Source: Bacteroidota bacterium
GTDB lineage: Bacteria > Bacteroidota > Bacteroidia > B-17B0 > Aurantibacillaceae
DNA: 64,000 nucleotides
NCBI GenBank assembly: GCA_016708845.1
Contig: JADJFB010000016.1
Span: 62,001 to 126,000 of the forward strand
Direction of reading: 5' to 3'
Position numbers and translations under genes: made by a program. Positions 1 through 8,858 of this stretch are shown here, one piece after another. The first letter of the stretch is position 1, and the number at the start of each line of letters is the position of its first letter. The notes beneath the pieces were generated by a model. That model had not been told where the DNA came from, made no database searches, and saw only the letters and a list, made by a program, of their open reading frames with translations.

Positions 1-1321
1 GTGTTAGTGCTAGATTACTTTTGGTATATTTTTTTAGAGTTGCAATCGCACTTTTATAATTTGGGTTAATTAGTTTTTGTTTTTCTTCTTCTAATGCTAA
101 TTCTCGCAACTCTTTGTTTTCTGGTTTGAAACCTAATTTGTAGTAAAACCAAAAAGCGCCAGTTTTGATAGCTTCGGGGTTATGTAATCCAAATTGATAA
201 GGTTTTACAACAAATCTCGTAGCCCCAAAGTATTGGTGATATACACGTAATAATTCACAAATAATTAAACCAGATTCTCCGCCTCTAAAAGATTCTAAAA
301 TATTTATACCAAACTGACTGCGTTTTCCAAATATCCATCCACCTCCATAAGACGCAGGAATGTTATTTTTAAACACTAAATAACCAATATAAGATTCTAA
401 TGAATAACGTTTGTCGTTGTTACTTCCAAATAAGGCAATCGAAATACCTTTATCTAATTGAAACAAAGTAATATCATCTTTGTTAGCATTGGTAAATGGT
501 TCTGTTTCTCTGTACAAATAAAACAATGTCATTTTAGCGGCGTCGATGATATGTGCTTTGTCTTTATCAGTAAGCTTTACTGGCGTAGGTAATTTTTGCT
601 GAATAATATCCTGAAGATTAATTTTTTTATCTAAAGGTTTTGTATGGTAATAAATAGGCAACGCGGCGCCTCTCAAAAAACTAACCGAATGTTCTTTATC
701 AGAAACTTTCCATTGAATAAAAATTCCTAATTGATTATAAATAATAGCTTGTGTTTTGGCTTCTAAATTGGATTGTTGAATGAGTTGTAATAACCATTCT
801 AAATCTGTTTGTGTTTTTAACGAATGAAATTGGGCAATACGATGCTTCAAGTCTTTTTCTCCCTCGAATATTTTTGAATATTCAACTAAAGGCAGTAATA
901 ATTTTAAAATAGACTTTTGCGTCTCTGTATTAGAAGACGCACTATGTATAGAAATTTGACTAGGAAATTTTTGTGTTACATATAGAATCTTTGCGTAAGA
1001 AAAATTACATTCAATGGCTGTGTGTAAAAGTCCAGTACCAATGAGTTTGTTTTGCAATGACACATTTTTTTCTAATTGTAACACTAATTTCTGCATAGTT
1101 GCAGTAACCATATCCAATAATGCCTTACTAGAAGGATAAGCCATCATTGCCATTAATAGCTGATGATATTGCTGAAAGGATTGCTGTTTAAAAGAACCAA
1201 ACGTAATTAGTTCATTTAGTAGCTGAGTTTTTTCTTTATCAAAACTCTGGTCGAATTGAAAAACAAGTGATTTTAACTTTAAAAGCTTTTCTGTGAAATC
1301 TGTTTCAGTAATGTTTGCCAT
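1..1321 (-). CDS. Uncharacterised protein with GNAT-like C-terminal part (3' end cut by window edge)
   Basis: An open frame runs on the minus strand from ATG at 1321 to the left edge, about 440 codons without a stop, so the C-terminus is missing. The first 250 or so residues are helix-rich with many Leu, Gln and Lys and no motif I recognise. The last 120 visible residues contain GGGWIFGKR, GGESGLIICELLR and a stretch with VVKPYQFG, NPEAIKTGAFWFYYKLGF, which resembles the acyl-CoA-binding and C-terminal part of GNAT-type N-acyltransferases seen in Bacteroidota hypotheticals. There is no signal peptide, so it is probably cytoplasmic. The catalytic role is an inference from this resemblance only. 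It is separated by 74 bp from the next minus-strand gene. Confidence 0.75.
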   Translation of the reverse strand, partial: MANITETDFTEKLLKLKSLVFQFDQSFDKEKTQLLNELITFGSFKQQSFQQYHQLLMAMMAYPSSKALLDMVTATMQKLVLQLEKNVSLQNKLIGTGLLHTAIECNFSYAKILYVTQKFPSQISIHSASSNTETQKSILKLLLPLVEYSKIFEGEKDLKHRIAQFHSLKTQTDLEWLLQLIQQSNLEAKTQAIIYNQLGIFIQWKVSDKEHSVSFLRGAALPIYYHTKPLDKKINLQDIIQQKLPTPVKLTDKDKAHIIDAAKMTLFYLYRETEPFTNANKDDITLFQLDKGISIALFGSNNDKRYSLESYIGYLVFKNNIPASYGGGWIFGKRSQFGINILESFRGGESGLIICELLRVYHQYFGATRFVVKPYQFGLHNPEAIKTGAFWFYYKLGFKPENKELRELALEEEKQKLINPNYKSAIATLKKYTKSNLALT

Positions 1322-1395
1322 AAACGTGAATGTGTTTATTAAAGTTACAAATTTTATTTTAATTTGTGAGATGCTGAAACAAGTTCAGCATGACT

Positions 1396-2268
1396 TTAAG
1401 GTTGATATTTAAACTTCAATAAAGTTGGTTGATGTGCCTGACCTTCATTAGAAATAAGAACATCTCCATTAGGATAAAAAGATAATCCTTCTGCTTTATT
1501 AAATAAGACAGGATTTAATTTCTCTATATGTTCTAAATTCCCATTCAAATTAAAAATAAATAAACAATGGTCGGTGGCAGAAAGTACATATAATTGTTTA
1601 GTGATTGGATGAATCGCAATTTCAGAGGTATTTAATTTTAAGCCAATTTCTACTATTTTTCCATTTTTCGTTTGTCGTTTTTGTAATTTGATGTCATTCA
1701 TTTTTGCAAATAAATTTACATCAAGTGTATTGAAATTAAACACGGGCTTTTGGTTAAGTGTTTTCGATGTTAAATTAAATTCGTAGATGCATCGTAAGTC
1801 TTTGTTTAATGGATCTTTATTGATTTTTCCTTTTGCCCCAATTAATAATCGGTTATGGATGGAGTCGTAACAAAGCCCTTCATTGTTAAAAGCTGGAACT
1901 CTGGTAGCGTAGGTTTTTACGCTTAATTTTTTTGTGCTATAATCTTTTAATTCAAATAAAACACCATCACTTCTTAAAATATATAGTAATTTCCCTACAC
2001 GAGTTATACCTTCATAATCCCCATTTAATCCAAAAGTGAATTGTTTGGTAAGTTTATGTTTTTTAAGGTCGTATAAAAATAGAATACCATTTTCGTCTTG
2101 TATGCAGGCAATGGTTGTTGAATCGATAATGGCTAATCCGGAAATTTCTTGAAGGGAAGCTGGTAAAACATCATTTACTATTGGTTTACTGAAATCATAA
2201 CCAAGTTTGAGAGTAGAGCTTGTTAAGCAAGTGATAGTGAACAGTGCTATGCCAATTAATTTTACCAC
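1396..2268 (-). CDS. SdiA-regulated-domain-like beta-propeller protein, exported
   Basis: 290 residues with a hydrophobic N-terminus (residues 1-18) consistent with export. The body repeats short blade-like segments: LQEISGLAIIDSTTIACIQDE, GDYEGITRVGKLLYILRSDGVLFEL, NEGLCYDSIHNRLLIGAKG and AEGLSFYPNGDVLISNEG. This pattern (E-G-[IL] then a strand, and ExSGL near the N-terminus) is that of the SdiA-regulated / esterase-like phytase propeller family. No catalytic assignment is possible; members are usually periplasmic or surface proteins of unknown substrate. Its stop-to-start spacing to the SanA-like gene (2275) is a few bases, so both are probably cotranscribed on the minus strand after ubiA. 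Confidence 0.7.
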   Translation of the reverse strand: MVKLIGIALFTITCLTSSTLKLGYDFSKPIVNDVLPASLQEISGLAIIDSTTIACIQDENGILFLYDLKKHKLTKQFTFGLNGDYEGITRVGKLLYILRSDGVLFELKDYSTKKLSVKTYATRVPAFNNEGLCYDSIHNRLLIGAKGKINKDPLNKDLRCIYEFNLTSKTLNQKPVFNFNTLDVNLFAKMNDIKLQKRQTKNGKIVEIGLKLNTSEIAIHPITKQLYVLSATDHCLFIFNLNGNLEHIEKLNPVLFNKAEGLSFYPNGDVLISNEGQAHQPTLLKFKYQP

Positions 2269-2274
2269 CTCTTA

Positions 2275-2929
2275 TTATCCTATTTTTATTTTTTTTCCTA
2301 AAAATTTTGGAGAAGTATAAAGCACGTAAATATCTAATACGCATTTTACTCTAGCAAAATATTCACGAAGTCGAGTTTTAAATGAATAATTTTGATTGAC
2401 ATCTTTTGCGTTAAATCCAATGGCTTGGATATTATTTTTGTTGGCGATAAACAATGCACGCTGATTATGAAATTCTTGAGATATAATGGTGATGGAATCT
2501 TCTCCAAAAACTTCATTACAACGTACCACGCTATCTAAGGTTCTAAATCCTGCGTAATCTAATACAATACACGAATCTGGCACGCCGAGCGCTATTAATG
2601 CTTCTCGCATATCAGAAGGCTCATCATATCCTTTAATATGATTATCACCACTTACTAAAAAGATATTGTACTTTATGAGCTTTAAATAATTCGTAAGCTG
2701 CCTGTATGCGATAACTAAAATAAAAATTATTCGTTCCTCTTATTGTTTTTTTACTGGCGCCTAATACTAAACCTACTTTACGAAATGGTATTTCATTAAC
2801 ATCGGTATATAATTGTGTTTTAGTATTTGATTTGATCCAGTAGTTAGACACAAAAAGCGAAATGAGACAAACTGCTAAAATAGATACTATCCATTTTAAA
2901 AATCGTTTCGATTTAATTAAGTCAAACAT
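2275..2929 (-). CDS. SanA/YdcF-type (DUF218) membrane protein, broken by a one-base frameshift
   Basis: The N-terminal piece (ATG at 2929) has one membrane segment (about residues 12-28) and the family motif VGLVLGASKK followed by FYFSYRIQAAYELFKAHK. That frame stops at about 2650. A second frame continues with LVSGDNHIKGYDEPSDMREAL, GVPDSCIVLDYAGFRTLDSV and QEFHNQRALFIA, the usual order of DUF218 motifs. Removing one base near 2668-2672 (the TATCTTTTT run on the minus strand) joins them into a normal SanA-like protein of about 220 residues. SanA/ElyC proteins act in envelope integrity. A second YdcF-type gene lies at 33784-34425. The start codon overlaps the stop of the preceding prenyltransferase gene (TAATG). 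I infer a sequencing error. Confidence 0.75.
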
Positions 2930-3783
2930 TATATAAAAAATGATACTATTGTAAAGCTTGCGAAAACCACACTGGCAATACCATTAGTAGTTCCAAAAGC
3001 TATATTTACTCTTGATAAATCATTTGGTTTGACAATGGTATGCTGGTAAATCACTAATCCTGTAAATAAAGATGTGCCTATCCAATATAAAAAATTAAAA
3101 TGTCCAATAAAACCAGCTGCAATAACAAATGCAATGGCAAACACATGCAAAACTTCCGAAAAACGTAAAGCACCTTTTGTTCCTAATAATACTGGGATTG
3201 AATTTAGTTTATGTTCTCTATCAAAGGCTTCATCTTGCAAGGCATAAATAATATCAAAACCACTTACCCAACAAAAAACGGTGAAGGAGAATAATAATGG
3301 TAACCATGCAAAATGTCCAGTCACAGCCAAATAAGCCCCAATAGGAGCAAGACCTAATCCGCAACCTAATACTAAATGACATAAAGGTGTGAAGCGTTTA
3401 GTATAACTATAAAATAAGACAACAAATAAAGCTACAGGTGATAAGTAAAAACAAATGGTATTGATAAAATAGGTGGCGATAACAAATAGTAAGCAATTGA
3501 TAATAATAAAGAATAAGGCATTTTTTGGATTGATAATTCCAGCAGGAATTTCTCTGATGGCTGTCCGTGGATTTAAAACATCAAATTTTCTATCAATAAA
3601 ACGATTAAAAGCCATTGCTGAATTCCGCGCAGTAACCATGCAAGCCAGAACCAATAAAAATAATTTTAATGAAAATGTAAACCCTTCTTGCAGAGCCAAT
3701 GTAAATCCTATGCAAGCAAATGGCAATGCAAAAATTGTGTGACTAAATTTTACAAGTGATAAATAATTTTTTATACTAGACAT
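2929..3783 (-). CDS. UbiA-family prenyltransferase
   Basis: 284 residues with about nine hydrophobic segments. The two Mg-diphosphate-binding Asp motifs of UbiA enzymes are visible: NRFIDRKFDVLNPRT (NxxxDxxxD, about residue 60-70) and YALQDEAFDREH (DxxxD, about residue 180-190). Such enzymes transfer a polyprenyl chain to an aromatic ring in the inner membrane. Since Bacteroidota make menaquinone, the likely role is MenA/MqnP-like quinone synthesis rather than ubiquinone, but substrate is not readable from sequence. It is followed immediately by the SanA-like gene (stop and start share a base) and preceded at one base by a small membrane-protein gene, so the three form one transcript. Confidence 0.85.
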   Translation of the reverse strand: MSSIKNYLSLVKFSHTIFALPFACIGFTLALQEGFTFSLKLFLLVLACMVTARNSAMAFNRFIDRKFDVLNPRTAIREIPAGIINPKNALFFIIINCLLFVIATYFINTICFYLSPVALFVVLFYSYTKRFTPLCHLVLGCGLGLAPIGAYLAVTGHFAWLPLLFSFTVFCWVSGFDIIYALQDEAFDREHKLNSIPVLLGTKGALRFSEVLHVFAIAFVIAAGFIGHFNFLYWIGTSLFTGLVIYQHTIVKPNDLSRVNIAFGTTNGIASVVFASFTIVSFFI

Positions 3784-4035
3784 TTAACCTCTGATAATTA
3801 GAACCATTAAAAAAATAACTGGGAACGATGATAAAATCATTCCGATGTAGCCAATGCTAAATGCACTTTTTGTGATTTCAAATTTTGTGTTTAAATAAAC
3901 ATTAATAGTAGAAAATGTAAAGCCTATAATAGCGGCTAATAATGAAAACATTAAAAATTGAGGCTTTAATAATATGAAACAACTTAAAGTTCCAAATATT
4001 AAGGACACAAGGCCTGATAGTTTAAACAAGTTCAT
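3784..4035 (-). CDS. Small membrane protein, unknown
   Basis: 83 residues, mostly hydrophobic, with three predicted membrane segments (about 5-22, 27-45 and 60-80). The middle part reads FSTINVYLNTKFEITKSAFSIGYIGMILS. I do not recognise a family. It is packed between the yicC gene (one base apart) and the UbiA gene (adjacent), which supports its being a real gene on the same minus-strand transcript. Confidence 0.7.
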   Translation of the reverse strand: MNLFKLSGLVSLIFGTLSCFILLKPQFLMFSLLAAIIGFTFSTINVYLNTKFEITKSAFSIGYIGMILSSFPVIFLMVLIIRG

Positions 4036-4036
4036 C

Positions 4037-4906
4037 TTACAAAACGTTATTAGTTTGTTCTTTAATTTTTTCTAATTCATCTTTCATTAAAACAACTAAT
4101 TTTTGCATTTCTGCGTCGTTAGCTTTTGAACCAATGGTATTTACTTCTCTTCCAATTTCCTGACCGATAAAGTTTAATTTTCGTCCACCAGCTGGTTCTT
4201 TCATCGTTTTGATAAAATAATCTAAGTGAGTTTTTAAACGCACTTTTTCTTCGTTAATATCTAGTTTTTCGATGTAGTAAATTAATTCTTGTTCAAAGCG
4301 ATTGTTATCTACTTTTTCTTTTCCAACAACTTCTTCTAAATTCTTTTTGATGCGATCTCTGATATTTTGAATACGAGCCGCATCATGTTCTTTAATTTTT
4401 TCTAATGAATCGGCAATAATTCCTAAACGCGTTTCAAAATCTTTTTCAATCGATTTCCCTTCGTCTGATCTGAAATTATTTAAACCTTCAACCGCTAGTA
4501 AAATTACACTTTGTATATCTTTCCAATCTTGCTCGTTTGGTTCTTTACGTTCAGATTTTAAAACATCAGGCATTTTTAAAACATGCGCCATTAAATTTGT
4601 TGTTGGTTCATTTAACTCTATAGCTAATTGCTTTAATTGATTGTAATATGATTTTGCTAAATCGGTATTAATTTGAACGGGCGTTTCTTCTATTTTAGAT
4701 TCTACATAAACAGATAAATCTACTTTGCCACGTTCTAATAATTTAGTGATTTCACTTTTTAATTCATGTTCTTTATCGCGGTAGGTTGAAGATAAACGTA
4801 AACTTAAATCTAAGTTCTTACTATTAAGTGAACGAATTTCAACATTAACGGTTTTGTTTTCAAATTCTTTTGTGGCTTTTCCAAAGCCTGTCATTGATTT
4901 TAGCAT
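4037..4906 (-). CDS. yicC: YicC-family endoribonuclease
   Basis: I place the start at 4906, where the family-typical N-terminus MLKSMTGFGKATKEFENKTV begins. An upstream ATG at 5002 would add 32 residues with no family similarity and would reach into the ribD promoter. The resulting 289 residues match the usual YicC length. The protein has N-terminal VEIRSLNSKNLDL and C-terminal EKLDINEEKVRLKTHLDYF, GRKLNFIGQEIGREVNTIGSKAND, the most conserved YicC signatures. Members act as RNases and stress factors in the cytoplasm. It is divergent from ribD, leaving 105 bp between starts. Confidence 0.92.
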   Translation of the reverse strand: MLKSMTGFGKATKEFENKTVNVEIRSLNSKNLDLSLRLSSTYRDKEHELKSEITKLLERGKVDLSVYVESKIEETPVQINTDLAKSYYNQLKQLAIELNEPTTNLMAHVLKMPDVLKSERKEPNEQDWKDIQSVILLAVEGLNNFRSDEGKSIEKDFETRLGIIADSLEKIKEHDAARIQNIRDRIKKNLEEVVGKEKVDNNRFEQELIYYIEKLDINEEKVRLKTHLDYFIKTMKEPAGGRKLNFIGQEIGREVNTIGSKANDAEMQKLVVLMKDELEKIKEQTNNVL

Positions 4907-4962
4907 GCTATAAAAATAGTGAATTAAAGGCAAATTTTGGAACCAAATTGAAATTAATGTTT

Positions 4963-4970
4963 TACCTTTA
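4963..4970 (+). promoter_or_regulatory. Possible -7 element of the ribD promoter (TACCTTTA)
   Basis: TACCTTTA lies 42 bp before the ribD ATG and fits the Bacteroidota TAnnTTTG consensus except for the last base. The nearest TTTG upstream is 23 bp away, a little long. It sits in the only divergent gap here, so a ribD promoter must be close by. Confidence 0.35.
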
Positions 4971-5011
4971 AACTCCTTAAAACAGAGCGTATTACAATAC
5001 ACGAAACATAC

Positions 5012-6028
5012 ATGAAACGCTGCCTTGAACTAGCAGCCAAAGGTTTAGGCAATGTAGCGCCAAATCCTATGGTAGGTTGCGTCATTGTTTGTGATGGTGA
5101 GATTGTAGCAGAAGGATATCATGAACAATACGGCAGTGGGCACGCCGAACCAAATGCCATTAAGCAAGTAAGTGATGCTATTCTTAAAAAAAGTACGTTA
5201 TATGTGACTTTAGAGCCTTGTTCGCATCATGGAAAAACGCCTCCTTGTGCGGATTTAATTATTAGTAAAGGCACCAAAAAAGTGGTGATTGGAAATTTAG
5301 ATTCTAATCCTTTAGTTTCGGGAAGAGGTATTCAAAAATTAAAAGAGGCAGGTATTGAAGTGGAGCATGGTATTTTAGATAAAGAATGTAGAGCACTGAA
5401 TAAACGCTTCTTTACTTTTCACGAAAAAAAACGACCTTATATTATTTTAAAATGGGCTCAAACTCAAGATGGATTTATCAGCCGTAACCCTTTGCCAGAG
5501 AATAAAGAAGATAATTGGATTACTGGGAAAGAAAGCAAAGCCTTAGTTCATAAATGGAGAGGAGAAGAGCAAGCTATTTTAATTGGATACAATACAGCAT
5601 TAGTTGATAATCCTTTATTGACAACACGTTTAGCAGAAGGTAAAAATCCTATACGTTTAATTATTGATAAAAATTTGGATTTACCTCACAACTTAAATAT
5701 TTTTAATGACGAGGCTAAAACAATTGTTTTTAATTGCATGAAAGCCAGCGAGAATGACAACATTCGATATGTGAGAATAGATTTTCAAAATGCCATTCAA
5801 GAAATTTTAAACGAATGTTACGTTCTAAATATTTCGAGTATTATTATTGAAGGAGGAACAAAAACCATTAATGAGTTTATTAAAAAAAACAAGTGGGATG
5901 AAGCATACATATTTGTGAATCCAAATAAAACATTTCAGCACGGCATTCCTGCTCCTGATATTTCTTTTAATCAAATCACTCCAATAAAAATTGGTGACGA
6001 TTTACTATACACTTTATACAACATATAA
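5012..6028 (+). CDS. ribD: Bifunctional riboflavin biosynthesis deaminase/reductase RibD
   Basis: 338 residues. The N-terminal zinc deaminase domain has HAEPNAI (His44, Glu46) and PCSHHGKTPPC (Cys70, Cys79), which bind zinc and carry the catalytic Glu. The C-terminal half (about 140-338) is the NADPH-dependent reductase domain (IILKWAQTQDGFI, EGGTKTINEFI). It converts the GTP cyclohydrolase II product to 5-amino-6-ribitylamino-uracil phosphate in riboflavin synthesis. The six codons before the ATG would read THETY-like sequence (I-T-I-H-E-T-Y), which resembles the extended N-terminus HExYM of homologues, but that stretch has no usual start codon, so I keep ATG at 5012. It is followed at 3 bp by a transporter gene. 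Confidence 0.95.
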   Translation: MKRCLELAAKGLGNVAPNPMVGCVIVCDGEIVAEGYHEQYGSGHAEPNAIKQVSDAILKKSTLYVTLEPCSHHGKTPPCADLIISKGTKKVVIGNLDSNPLVSGRGIQKLKEAGIEVEHGILDKECRALNKRFFTFHEKKRPYIILKWAQTQDGFISRNPLPENKEDNWITGKESKALVHKWRGEEQAILIGYNTALVDNPLLTTRLAEGKNPIRLIIDKNLDLPHNLNIFNDEAKTIVFNCMKASENDNIRYVRIDFQNAIQEILNECYVLNISSIIIEGGTKTINEFIKKNKWDEAYIFVNPNKTFQHGIPAPDISFNQITPIKIGDDLLYTLYNI

Positions 6029-6031
6029 AAC

Positions 6032-6913
6032 ATGATTTTTCTAATTCTTTCGATTATTATTTCCACTTTATTTGGTATTTCTTTTAAGGTAATTGCCGTG
6101 AAAAATATTAATGGGTTTCAAGCCATTATTGTAAACTATGTTGTAGCGGGTTCTTTAGGTTTTTTAACTACTAAGTCATCAGTTACACCAATGAATGTGT
6201 TTAATGAATCGTTTTTCCCTATTGCTGTTTTTTTAGGAATTGTCTTTATTAGTAGCTTATTCGTAATTTCTGAAACTACTGCGAAACAAGGTATTTCGGT
6301 GGCGCAAGTTGCTAATCGTATGTCGGTGGTAGTACCAATAAGTATTGCTATTATGTTTTATGGTGATGGTATTTCTGTTTCAAAAATCATTGGCATTGTG
6401 TTAGCTATTACGGCAGTGTATTTGGTGTCACACAAAGAAACACAAGGGAAAGTAGCAGATAAATTTTGGTGGTTATTTCCCTTAATAATTTTTGTGTGTA
6501 GTGGTATTATTGATTCTTCCATTAACTATGCTCAACGTAATTTATTAAATGATTTAAATTTTGACGCCTTTCTATCTACTATTTTTGCAACTGCTTTTAT
6601 ATTTGGTTTTATAGTGTTGTTGTATCAGTTAATTATTAAAAAAGAAAAATTTCAATGGCAAGCTATTCCTGCTGGAATGATATTAGGGACGATTAATTTT
6701 GGAACGATGTATTTCATTATTTCTGCTTTAAATACTAATGTGTTAGAACCTTCGGTACTATTCCCGATTAATAATTTGAGCATTTTAACCATTTCAACTG
6801 TTGTTTCGGTTATTGTTTTTAAAGAAAAGCTATCTTCTAAAAACTGGATTGGTATTGGGTTAAGTTTATTGGCGATTTTAATTTTAGGATTATTACCTCA
6901 GTTGATGAAATAA
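6032..6913 (+). CDS. EamA/DMT-superfamily transporter
   Basis: 293 residues with about ten hydrophobic segments in two halves, as in the drug/metabolite transporter superfamily: FGISFKVIAVKNINGFQ in the first loop, IIGIVLAITAVYLVSHKE at the end of the first half, and a second half ending FKEKLSSKNWIGIGLSLLAILILGL, the classic EamA repeat signature. The substrate cannot be deduced. The gene starts 3 bp after ribD and ends 5 bp before yigZ, so it is in that operon, but this need not mean it moves a flavin precursor. Confidence 0.85.
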   Translation: MIFLILSIIISTLFGISFKVIAVKNINGFQAIIVNYVVAGSLGFLTTKSSVTPMNVFNESFFPIAVFLGIVFISSLFVISETTAKQGISVAQVANRMSVVVPISIAIMFYGDGISVSKIIGIVLAITAVYLVSHKETQGKVADKFWWLFPLIIFVCSGIIDSSINYAQRNLLNDLNFDAFLSTIFATAFIFGFIVLLYQLIIKKEKFQWQAIPAGMILGTINFGTMYFIISALNTNVLEPSVLFPINNLSILTISTVVSVIVFKEKLSSKNWIGIGLSLLAILILGLLPQLMK

Positions 6914-6918
6914 AATTC

Positions 6919-7524
6919 ATGCTATTTTCTGATACATATTTAACTATTGAACATAAAGCCAATATTATTTTTAAAGATAAAGGCAGTAAGTTTTTAGCCT
7001 TCGCTTTTCCAGTTGAAAATGATGCTCAAATTAAAGATGCACTGCTGCAATTAAAGAAAGAACATCCTAATGCTAATCATCATTGTTATGCGTATCGTTT
7101 AGGTGCCGATAAATTAAATTACAGAGCAAATGATGATGGAGAGCCAAGTAATACTGCTGGAAAGCCAATTCTTGGGCAAATGCAATCCAACGACTTAACT
7201 AATATATTAATTGTGGTGGTTCGTTATTTTGGAGGCACCTTATTAGGTGTAAGTGGATTGATTAATGCTTATAAAAGTTCAGCAGCAGAGGTGATTAAAG
7301 AATGTAACATCATTGAAAAATTTATTTCATTTAATTATACCATTAGCTTCCCCTTTGAACATTTAAACGATGTGATGAAATTATTGAAGCAAACAGATTG
7401 CAAAATTATCGCTCAGCAATTTGATAATGATTGTGAAATTAGTTTTAGTATTCGTAAAGCGAATTCAGAAGCTTGTGAAGAGAAATTAAAGAAGTTAAAT
7501 GGACTTAAATTAACTTATCAATAA
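6919..7524 (+). CDS. YigZ/IMPACT-family protein
   Basis: 201 residues, the usual length. The conserved block DDGEPSNTAGKPILGQ followed by VVVRYFGGTLLGVSGLINAYKSSA is the UPF0029 (Impact N-terminal) signature of YigZ. The C-terminal 70 residues form the DUF1949 ferredoxin-like domain. The eukaryotic relative IMPACT regulates Gcn2; in bacteria the role is not settled. It is cotranscribed with the upstream EamA transporter. Confidence 0.92.
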   Translation: MLFSDTYLTIEHKANIIFKDKGSKFLAFAFPVENDAQIKDALLQLKKEHPNANHHCYAYRLGADKLNYRANDDGEPSNTAGKPILGQMQSNDLTNILIVVVRYFGGTLLGVSGLINAYKSSAAEVIKECNIIEKFISFNYTISFPFEHLNDVMKLLKQTDCKIIAQQFDNDCEISFSIRKANSEACEEKLKKLNGLKLTYQ

Positions 7525-7549
7525 CTGTCTAATTTCGTATCTTTATCAC

Positions 7550-8746
7550 ATGCAAATTTCTAACCGACAATTATTTTTAAATCATGTTGCTCAGGTATCT
7601 CCTAAGCCAATGGACTTAGAGATAGTGAAAGCAAAAGGTGTCCATTTATTTGATATGAATGGAAAATCCTATATTGATTTTATTTCTGGAATTTCGGTGA
7701 GTAATGTAGGGCATTGTCACCCTAACGTTGTAAAAGCTATTCAACAACAAAGCGAAACTTACATGCACTTAATGGTGTATGGAGAATATGTGCAAGCGCC
7801 ACAAATACAATTGGCTAAGGCCTTAACTGATTTATTGCCACAAAATTTAAATTCTGTTTTTTATACTAACTCTGGAACTGAGGCTACTGAAGGCGCTTTG
7901 AAATTAGCAAAACGTGTGACTGGCAAAACAGAGATTATTTGTTTCAAAGATTCTTATCATGGTTCTACGCATGGCGCTTTAAGCGTGATGGGTAATGAAG
8001 AATTTAAGCAAGCATTTAGGCCTTTACTGCCAGATGTCAAAATTTTAGAATATAATTCGATCGAAGAAGTTAATAAACATATTACTTCAAAAACCGCTGC
8101 TGTAATTTTGGAGCCTGTGCAAAGCGAAACGGGTTATACTATTGCAACGAATGAGTTTTTAAAAGCCATCCGAAAGAAATGTGATGAGCATTGTGCCTTA
8201 ATGATATTAGATGAAATTCAAAACGGATTTGGACGTAGTGGCACTTTTTTTGCTTTTGAACAAACCGGTGTTGTGCCTGATATTTTATTATTAGCCAAAG
8301 GCATGGGCGGCGGCTTACCAATAGGCTGTTTCATTAGCTCTCAAAAATTATTAAATGAGTTTACATATAATCCAGTTTTGGGAAACATCAACACCTTTGG
8401 CGGTAACGCCGTTTGCTGCGCAGCTTCTTTAGCTTGTTTACAAACTATCCAGTCCGAAAAATTGATGGATGACATAGAACGTAAATCCAATCTGATCCGT
8501 TCCTTATTAGTTCATCCTGCTATTAAATCTATTAAAGGTAAAGGCTTTATGTTGTCTTTAGATTTTGAAGACACCGATTTAAATTTTAAAATTATTGAAA
8601 CTTGTGTGAAGAATGGTTTAATCGTAGATTGGTTTTTGTTCAATTCTCATTCTATGCGTATTGCACCGCCATTGATTATTACCGATGAAGAAATAAAACA
8701 AGCTTGTGAGATTATTTTGAAATCGATTAACGAGAGTCTTTCTTAA
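7550..8746 (+). CDS. Class III PLP-dependent aminotransferase (acetylornithine/ornithine type)
   Basis: 398 residues, typical for ArgD/RocD-type enzymes. PLP-binding features are visible: FYTNSGTEATEGALKLA, ILDEIQNGFGRSG and the Schiff-base lysine in LLAKGMGGGLP (Lys250). Length and motifs place it with acetylornithine, ornithine or 4-aminobutyrate aminotransferases; no other arginine gene is next to it, so I leave the substrate open. The box TATCTTTA (7538-7545) ends only four bases before the ATG; if it is the -7 element the mRNA would be nearly leaderless. The gene is convergent with dacB across a short gap holding a repeat element. Confidence 0.9.
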   Translation: MQISNRQLFLNHVAQVSPKPMDLEIVKAKGVHLFDMNGKSYIDFISGISVSNVGHCHPNVVKAIQQQSETYMHLMVYGEYVQAPQIQLAKALTDLLPQNLNSVFYTNSGTEATEGALKLAKRVTGKTEIICFKDSYHGSTHGALSVMGNEEFKQAFRPLLPDVKILEYNSIEEVNKHITSKTAAVILEPVQSETGYTIATNEFLKAIRKKCDEHCALMILDEIQNGFGRSGTFFAFEQTGVVPDILLLAKGMGGGLPIGCFISSQKLLNEFTYNPVLGNINTFGGNAVCCAASLACLQTIQSEKLMDDIERKSNLIRSLLVHPAIKSIKGKGFMLSLDFEDTDLNFKIIETCVKNGLIVDWFLFNSHSMRIAPPLIITDEEIKQACEIILKSINESLS

Positions 8747-8756
8747 AAACACTTCT

Positions 8757-8851
8757 CATATGTTGGTAATAGTGCGGCTGGTTTTGAAATGGAGCGACCG
8801 CCATTAAGGAGCAATGGTTGGCAATTGTTTATTTTGTTTTTTTTCAAGGAA
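8757..8851. repeat. Intergenic dispersed repeat, copy A
   Basis: This gap between convergent genes contains GTTGGTAAtaGTGCGGCTGG, then a GCGAC-CGCCATT block, then GTTGGCAATtGTTT and a T-run. The same blocks in the same order occur at 15707-15832. Within it CCATT and AATGG can pair around a short loop. It is not coding on either strand in a convincing way. It may also act as a terminator for one or both genes. Confidence 0.55.
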
Positions 8852-8858
8852 AGAAAAT

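Noticed and set aside
3473..3742. Plus-strand frame opposite the UbiA gene
   Set aside because: It lies antisense to a well-supported prenyltransferase and shows no protein-like composition.
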